Positions 37,563 through 41,382 of a stretch of DNA of 41,382 nucleotides are shown here, piece after piece. This DNA is from an uncultured Bacteroidales bacterium (GTDB lineage Bacteria; Bacteroidota; Bacteroidia; Bacteroidales; Bacteroidaceae), in contig CACYCZ010000086.1 of NCBI GenBank assembly GCA_902773055.1, positions 1 through 41,382 on the forward strand. Reading direction: 5' to 3'. The position numbers and the translations under genes were made by a program. The notes below the pieces were generated by a model that was not told the origin of the DNA, made no database searches, and worked only from the letters and a program-made list of their open reading frames with translations. Within the stretch, counting starts at the first letter, position 1, and every line of letters begins with the position of its first letter.

Positions 37563-38693
37563 GTGAACGGAATATATCTGCATATCCCCTTCTGTAAAAA
37601 AAAGTGTATCTATTGTGATTTCTTCTCTAAGGTAAAAGGCTTAGGTACAATTGATAAATATGTATCTGCTCTTTGCAGTGAACTCCATCGCCGCCGGGAT
37701 TATCTGCCATCACCAGAGGTAAGTACGCTCTATATTGGTGGCGGAACGCCTTCGTTGCTGTCACCAGAGCAGTTGAAAAGGATTCTTGCAATTGTCCACT
37801 CTGATTTCATTCTGAATGCCAATGCAGAAGTGACAATAGAAGCAAATCCGGATGATATACGGGAAACATTTGTCTTAGGATTGGAAGAGACAGCCGTCAA
37901 CAGAATAAGTCTCGGGGTACAGTCTTTTGATGATAAAATGCTTAAACTGCTCAATCGGCGTCACAACTCTAAACAAGCCGTGGATGCGTTAGGACTGTTG
38001 GCAGGATATGGGTATGAAAATATTAGTATCGACTTGATATATGGCCTTCCTGGGCAGACATTGAGGCAATGGGAATCTGATGTTGAGTTGGCAATGTCTT
38101 TACCTATAACTCATCTGTCCTGTTATGCTTTGACGTATGAGGAGGGTACACCTTTGAAGGGTATGTTGGATGCAGGACAGATATGCGAAGTTGATGAAGA
38201 GTTGAGTCGCGCAATGTATATGATGTTGTTGGATAAAATGGAAAGCCAAGGGTGGGACCATTACGAGATCTCAAATTTTTGCCGTCCGGGATATCGTGGA
38301 AAGCATAATAGTGGATATTGGAATGGAATGTGTTATTTGGGTTGTGGCCCTTCTGCCCATTCCTATAATGGCGTGTCGCGTTGCTGGAATGTCAGACAGA
38401 TAGATGCTTATGTCCAATCTGGAGGCGGGCAAGAAACCGTGCAGGAGGAAGAATACCTCACCGATGATATGCGGTGGGATGAGACTGTGATGGTTTCTCT
38501 GAGAACACGTGAAGGACTAGACTTGGAGACCTTTTCATCAGTCTTTGGCGATTCGGCCACTAGGGTGCTTCTTGATTCCGCAAAGCAATGGCTGAATAAA
38601 GGTGATTTGATTTTGGTTGATAACCATCTGAAATTATCTCGTCAGGGCCTCTTTGTCTCTGATGCGATAATAGTTGACTTAATGAAAGATTAG
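37563..38693 (+). CDS. hemW: HemW, radical-SAM heme chaperone
   Basis: HemW (formerly annotated as coproporphyrinogen III oxidase-like) binds heme and a [4Fe-4S] cluster and is thought to deliver heme to membrane proteins. The 376-aa length is typical. The start is GTG (MNGIYLHIPFCKKKCIYCDF), and the CxxxCxxC cluster motif is complete. Other signatures are STLYIGGGTPSLL, EANPDD, RISLGVQSFDD, SIDLIYGLPGQT and HYEISNFCRPGYRGKHN. The Cys that distinguishes true HemN is not seen near the N-terminal motif (CDFFS). It diverges from EF-G2 and converges, 19 bp apart, with the FAD oxidoreductase gene; no terminator is visible between them. Confidence 0.95.
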   Translation: MNGIYLHIPFCKKKCIYCDFFSKVKGLGTIDKYVSALCSELHRRRDYLPSPEVSTLYIGGGTPSLLSPEQLKRILAIVHSDFILNANAEVTIEANPDDIRETFVLGLEETAVNRISLGVQSFDDKMLKLLNRRHNSKQAVDALGLLAGYGYENISIDLIYGLPGQTLRQWESDVELAMSLPITHLSCYALTYEEGTPLKGMLDAGQICEVDEELSRAMYMMLLDKMESQGWDHYEISNFCRPGYRGKHNSGYWNGMCYLGCGPSAHSYNGVSRCWNVRQIDAYVQSGGGQETVQEEEYLTDDMRWDETVMVSLRTREGLDLETFSSVFGDSATRVLLDSAKQWLNKGDLILVDNHLKLSRQGLFVSDAIIVDLMKD

Positions 38694-38712
38694 TATTGTC
38701 AGAGGAATGCGT

Positions 38713-40119
38713 CTATAATACGGCTCCCCATTTCTTCAATGTTGCAATGAGAGTGTTTGTGTCAATCTCTTGTACTGTGTTGTTGGATGCAATGCTCAAT
38801 GCCGCGGCAGCTCCTGCGGCTTGACCTGTTCCCATGCAAGAGGCCTGAACTCTCAGAGAGGCCAGTGCTTGTCGGTCGGTAGAGATACATCTTCCGGCAA
38901 CAAGTAGATTAGGTATTTGCTTGGTTACCAAAGCGCGATAGGGGACATAAGCCGGTTGCTGCAGGTCTATCCTGGTTTGGCTTGTTCCTTTGCTGGCATG
39001 GATATCTATAGGGTGGATGCCTCGGGAAATGCTGTCGGGATAGTGGTAGGCATGAATATATTCTTCGGCCGTTATAGTATGCATACCGATGATGCGTCTT
39101 GATTCGCGTATGCCCGCCTGAGGGGCACACGAGGCAACATAGCAGTCTTTGAATTCCCTGAAATGTGTTTTCAAGAGATTTGTGAATTTGAAAATATCTT
39201 CTCTAAGTTGGCATTCAGCTTTTGTAAAGTTACGATTGTCACAAGCATCTGTTGCAGTACGTGTGATGTTGACGGCAACACAGCCTTTGTGAAGGACGTT
39301 GTTAAACCATGGCCCGCCGAAATCTGGAATATCTTCTCCTGAAGCCTTGAGTTGCAGAAGTTTTTCGCGTACAGGAAGACATTGGCTAGGCCCATTGATA
39401 CCATTGTGATACATGCATTTCTTGAGTAAGTCACTCTCGGTGTCTACATTAGACAGAATGAAACAAAATGATGAAGGCTGCAATTCTCCATCTGGATTCT
39501 TTTGCATGGGTGCGCCGGCCATGTGGGCTAAGTCTCCATCTCCTGTTGTGTCAATAAAAACCTTTGCAGAGAATGACTCTATGCCGTTCTTGTTTGTAAT
39601 GAAAATTCTGCTAATTTTTTTGTTTGTCGTTTCACATCCTATGAGTGTGGAATGCATATATAGGTCAACATTGGCTTCTAAGACCATCCTTTGTGTGCAG
39701 AGTTTATAAAGCTCTACGTCAAAATCAATATTAGCTTTAGGCCATTCTATGAATGCACCTCCAAGTGATTCCAGACGCTTGATAAATTCCCAGGGGATAC
39801 CGCCGATAACCAGTTCTCCCTTGAATGCGAAGACGCTGAGAGGAGTTACATACCCAGCAGTGGCCATGCCACCAAGAAAGCCGTATCGTTCAACCAGAGC
39901 TGTCCTGGCTCCTTGGCGTGCAGCGGCGATGGCGGCAATAAATCCTGCAGGGCCGCCTCCACAGACAATGACATCGTAGTGGCCTGTTATAGGGATATCT
40001 TTGCTGGACGTAAAAGAAGTTACATCGTTTTGTGCAGATATGCTGGATGGGATAAAATTCATACCAGTCATGGCCAAAGCACTGGCTTTTATGAATGTTC
40101 TTCGGGTTATTTTTGACAT
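38713..40119 (-). CDS. Tat-exported FAD-dependent oxidoreductase (FAD_oxidored family)
   Basis: This 468-aa flavoenzyme begins with a twin-arginine signal, KITRRTFIKASALAMTG, so it is probably exported folded with FAD bound. The Rossmann motif is YDVIVCGGGPAGFIAAIAAARQGARTALVE, followed by YGFLGGMATAGYVTP; a second cofactor segment is VFIDTTGDGDLAHMAG. The C-terminal part holds LLVAGRCISTDRQALASLRVQ and MGTGQAAGAAAALS. These are features of the FAD_oxidored group, often found with sugar-catabolism genes in Bacteroidetes. The Met at 40119 is preferred over 40167 because it starts the Tat signal and lies after a -7 box. Substrate unknown. Confidence 0.92.
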   Translation of the reverse strand: MSKITRRTFIKASALAMTGMNFIPSSISAQNDVTSFTSSKDIPITGHYDVIVCGGGPAGFIAAIAAARQGARTALVERYGFLGGMATAGYVTPLSVFAFKGELVIGGIPWEFIKRLESLGGAFIEWPKANIDFDVELYKLCTQRMVLEANVDLYMHSTLIGCETTNKKISRIFITNKNGIESFSAKVFIDTTGDGDLAHMAGAPMQKNPDGELQPSSFCFILSNVDTESDLLKKCMYHNGINGPSQCLPVREKLLQLKASGEDIPDFGGPWFNNVLHKGCVAVNITRTATDACDNRNFTKAECQLREDIFKFTNLLKTHFREFKDCYVASCAPQAGIRESRRIIGMHTITAEEYIHAYHYPDSISRGIHPIDIHASKGTSQTRIDLQQPAYVPYRALVTKQIPNLLVAGRCISTDRQALASLRVQASCMGTGQAAGAAAALSIASNNTVQEIDTNTLIATLKKWGAVL

Positions 40120-40140
40120 GTGAGGAAATATAGAATATTG

Positions 40141-40148
40141 CAAAGTTA
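40141..40148 (-). promoter_or_regulatory. -7 box of the FAD oxidoreductase gene
   Basis: TAACTTTG on the minus strand lies 21 bp before the ATG at 40119. The upstream terminator hairpin (40153-40193) fills the place where the -33 element should be. Confidence 0.55.
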
Positions 40149-40152
40149 TGAA

Positions 40153-40193
40153 AAAGAAATGTGTCATCTATTGTCAGATGACACATTTCTTTT
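40153..40193 (-). terminator. Terminator of the sigma factor/small-protein transcript
   Basis: A perfect 17-bp stem (40153-40169 with 40176-40193, loop of about 6) is followed on the minus strand by a U-run (A-run at 40151-40155). The stop codon of the 33-aa gene lies inside the outer stem. Confidence 0.88.
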
Positions 40194-40293
40194 ATGTTGT
40201 TGGCATGCTAGTGGTTTGCATCTGCCGTGCCAACATTCTTAAGTAAATAATGGTCTCCTCTCTTGGAGAAAGTTCTGGGGTAGAATCATTCAT
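40192..40293 (-). CDS. Predicted 33-aa protein behind the ECF sigma factor
   Basis: The small frame starts at an ATG (40293) 54 bp after the sigma-factor stop and ends at a TAA inside the terminator hairpin. It fills the space between sigma gene and terminator. The product begins MNDSTPELSPREETIIYLRM and continues with a LARQMQTT segment. The central part SPREETIIYLRMLARQ reads as one amphipathic helix. Its position, codon use and lack of stray stops suggest a real small gene cotranscribed with the sigma factor. It has no lipobox, membrane segment or known domain. It may regulate the sigma factor, but that is speculation. Confidence 0.55.
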   Translation of the reverse strand: MNDSTPELSPREETIIYLRMLARQMQTTSMPTT

Positions 40294-40347
40294 GGGCAAT
40301 TGTGTTATAAGTTTATATCTTTATAACGCAATGTTGCCCTAAATATT

Positions 40348-40941
40348 TTATTTCATTTCGAAAGAAATGTTTTTTTCTGCGGCAATACGTTTCATGTTGA
40401 TTATGGCATAGCGCATTCGCCCCAAAGCAGTATTGATACTGATACCTAATTCTTCGGCTATTTCCTTGAAACTCATGTCTTGATAGAAGCGCATGAATAC
40501 AATTTGGCTTTGTGCCTCGGGCAGCATCTTGTAGAGTGTGACCACATCGTTCAGACTTTGGTCGTATACTTGCTGCATCTCAAAACTGGGATCGCTGAGG
40601 GTGACATCGCCGGTAATCTGTCCTGTTTCAGGGTCTTCGCTGATTAGGGTGTCACAGTTTTTCTGTCGGTATTGATCCATAATCATGTTATGGGCAATGC
40701 GGGTTATCCATGCATAGAATTTCCCCGAGGGAGCATAATGCTTAGATTGGATACTGAGAATAACTTTGACAAATGTTTCTTGGAAAATGTCATTTGCCAG
40801 ATCTTCATTATGGACTGTATAGAAGATATAAGAATATAACTTGGATTTATACCGATTCAATAGTGAATCGAAAGCCTCATTGTTGCCATTCGCATACATT
40901 TTAACCAATTCATCATCGGTTAAATGAGTGTGAGAATTCAT
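40348..40941 (-). CDS. ECF-type RNA polymerase sigma factor
   Basis: This 197-aa sigma-70-family protein has region 2 at about 8-90 (DDELVKMYANGNNEAFDSLL; DLANDIFQETFVKV; WITRIAHNMIMDQYR) and region 4 at about 130-190 (LPEAQSQIVFMRFYQDMSFKEIAEELGISINTALGRMRYAI). An acidic linker (SEDPETGQITGD) joins them. It recognises promoters that cannot be told from sequence. No FecR-type anti-sigma gene follows, unlike the usual ECF/anti-sigma/SusC arrangement; instead a 33-aa frame lies downstream. This fits the stand-alone ECF-like group common in Bacteroidales. Confidence 0.95.
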   Translation of the reverse strand: MNSHTHLTDDELVKMYANGNNEAFDSLLNRYKSKLYSYIFYTVHNEDLANDIFQETFVKVILSIQSKHYAPSGKFYAWITRIAHNMIMDQYRQKNCDTLISEDPETGQITGDVTLSDPSFEMQQVYDQSLNDVVTLYKMLPEAQSQIVFMRFYQDMSFKEIAEELGISINTALGRMRYAIINMKRIAAEKNISFEMK

Positions 40942-41019
40942 TACTTTATTTATTTATAAGTTTATAGAGTAATGATGTGCAATAGGCGTTATTTTTTTAG
41001 TGGTTAATAATTTATTGTG

Positions 41020-41027
41020 CAAAGTAA
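41020..41027 (-). promoter_or_regulatory. Possible -7 box of the ECF sigma factor gene
   Basis: TTACTTTG on the minus strand has one mismatch to TAnnTTTG, 78 bp before the start. The rest of the 133-bp gap after fmt is A/T-rich with no other signal. Confidence 0.35.
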
Positions 41028-41074
41028 CAAAATAATTTTTATATGTCCAAATTTTTCTTAAAAAAAGTGGAATA

Positions 41075-41382
41075 TTAAGCCATATACATGTTTTCCGACA
41101 TTTTGAAACCGCAGAGGAAATCACATGTGGCCATTCTTTTCTTGCCTGCCATTTGAAGCTCTTGTATTTCGATGGCGCCATCCTGAGTAGCGACATGGAG
41201 GTACTTTTTGCCATCACTGATGATGTGTCCGAATGGGGCGGAAACGGGTTGGGGGACAATGCGTGCTTTGAATATTTTAATGGTTTCTGTTTTTCCTTCG
41301 TTGTCGTGCAGAATGGTCCATGCTGTCGGTACTGGGGCAAGTCCGCGTATGAAGTTATGAATGGCAACAGCGTCCTGATTCC
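41075..41382 (-). CDS. fmt: Methionyl-tRNA formyltransferase, C-terminal part (cut by window end)
   Basis: About 102 codons of the 3' end are present; the rest lies beyond the window. Fmt formylates Met-tRNA for translation initiation. The frame read from the window edge gives QDAVAIHNFIRGLAPVPTAW, the family's junction between catalytic and C-terminal domains, then VPQPVSAPFG, and ends QMAGKKRMATCDFLCG plus 11 more residues before TAA at 41077-41075. A competing frame over the same bases has no family similarity. In related Bacteroides, rpe and comEC follow fmt directly; here the ECF sigma factor gene does. Confidence 0.93.
   Translation of the reverse strand, partial: NQDAVAIHNFIRGLAPVPTAWTILHDNEGKTETIKIFKARIVPQPVSAPFGHIISDGKKYLHVATQDGAIEIQELQMAGKKRMATCDFLCGFKMSENMYMA

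Noticed and set aside
40954-41367. A 137-codon open frame at the right end on the minus strand
   Set aside because: It overlaps the fmt 3' end in another frame and has no family similarity; the fmt frame shows clear conserved motifs.

Overview
The window reads as chromosome from a gut-type member of the Bacteroidales (Bacteroidaceae/Prevotellaceae). Three things point there: promoters with the Bacteroidetes -7 box TAnnTTTG (often TAACTTTG) and little Shine-Dalgarno sequence, many secreted glycosidases and short lipoproteins with a Cys lipobox, and lineage-typical genes (the RprX/RprY two-component pair, a DUF4827-type lipoprotein, an EF-G paralogue with a degenerate G domain, a TPR histidine kinase). 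No phage, plasmid, transposase, CRISPR array, rRNA or tRNA was seen.

Layout. 0.1-4.8 kb (minus strand): GNAT acetyltransferase, CE15-like glucuronoyl esterase, comEC, rpe. 5.3-7.5 kb: secreted dipeptidyl-peptidase IV. 7.6-12.1 kb: an OmpA-domain protein followed by a frameshifted small lipoprotein, diverging across a 19-bp inverted repeat from a TPR histidine kinase and a LuxR-type response regulator. 12.1-13.2 kb: MarR regulator coupled to a lipoprotein. 13.7-14.8 kb: rpsF-rpsR-rplI. 14.9-18.5 kb: TlpA-like thioredoxin, then rprX-rprY. 18.6-25.3 kb (minus): mtaB, then a tight run of GT2 glycosyltransferase, GH3 glycosidase, a COG0313 methyltransferase and a GH105-type gene broken by one in-frame TAG. 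25.7-32.2 kb (plus): small acidic lipoprotein, GH88 hydrolase, a double-Rid-domain protein and a GH2 beta-galactosidase in one operon. 32.2-34.6 kb: flavodoxin-fold oxidoreductase diverging from nrnA and a DUF4827 lipoprotein. 35.3-41.4 kb: EF-G2-like factor, hemW, a Tat-exported FAD oxidoreductase, an ECF sigma factor with a 33-codon gene behind it, and the 3' end of fmt.

How they fit together. The carbohydrate enzymes (CE15, GH88, GH105, GH3, GH2) would suit uronic-acid-containing plant or host glycans, but no SusC/SusD pair or PUL regulator is present, so this is scattered accessory catabolism rather than a complete polysaccharide utilization locus. The rest is housekeeping: ribosomal proteins, rpe, mtaB, nrnA, hemW, fmt and RprXY.

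Most worth a second look: the GTPase-degenerate EF-G paralogue; a 76-bp intergenic element with GCAGGCCTGC palindromes present twice, upstream of two secreted-enzyme genes; a 90-bp nested palindrome at 34.9 kb; the 19-bp inverted repeat at 9.44-9.50 kb; two freshly broken genes (one lost base in an A-run, one CAG-to-TAG-like change); and the 33-aa gene behind the ECF sigma factor. No single feature amounts to a demonstrably new system.
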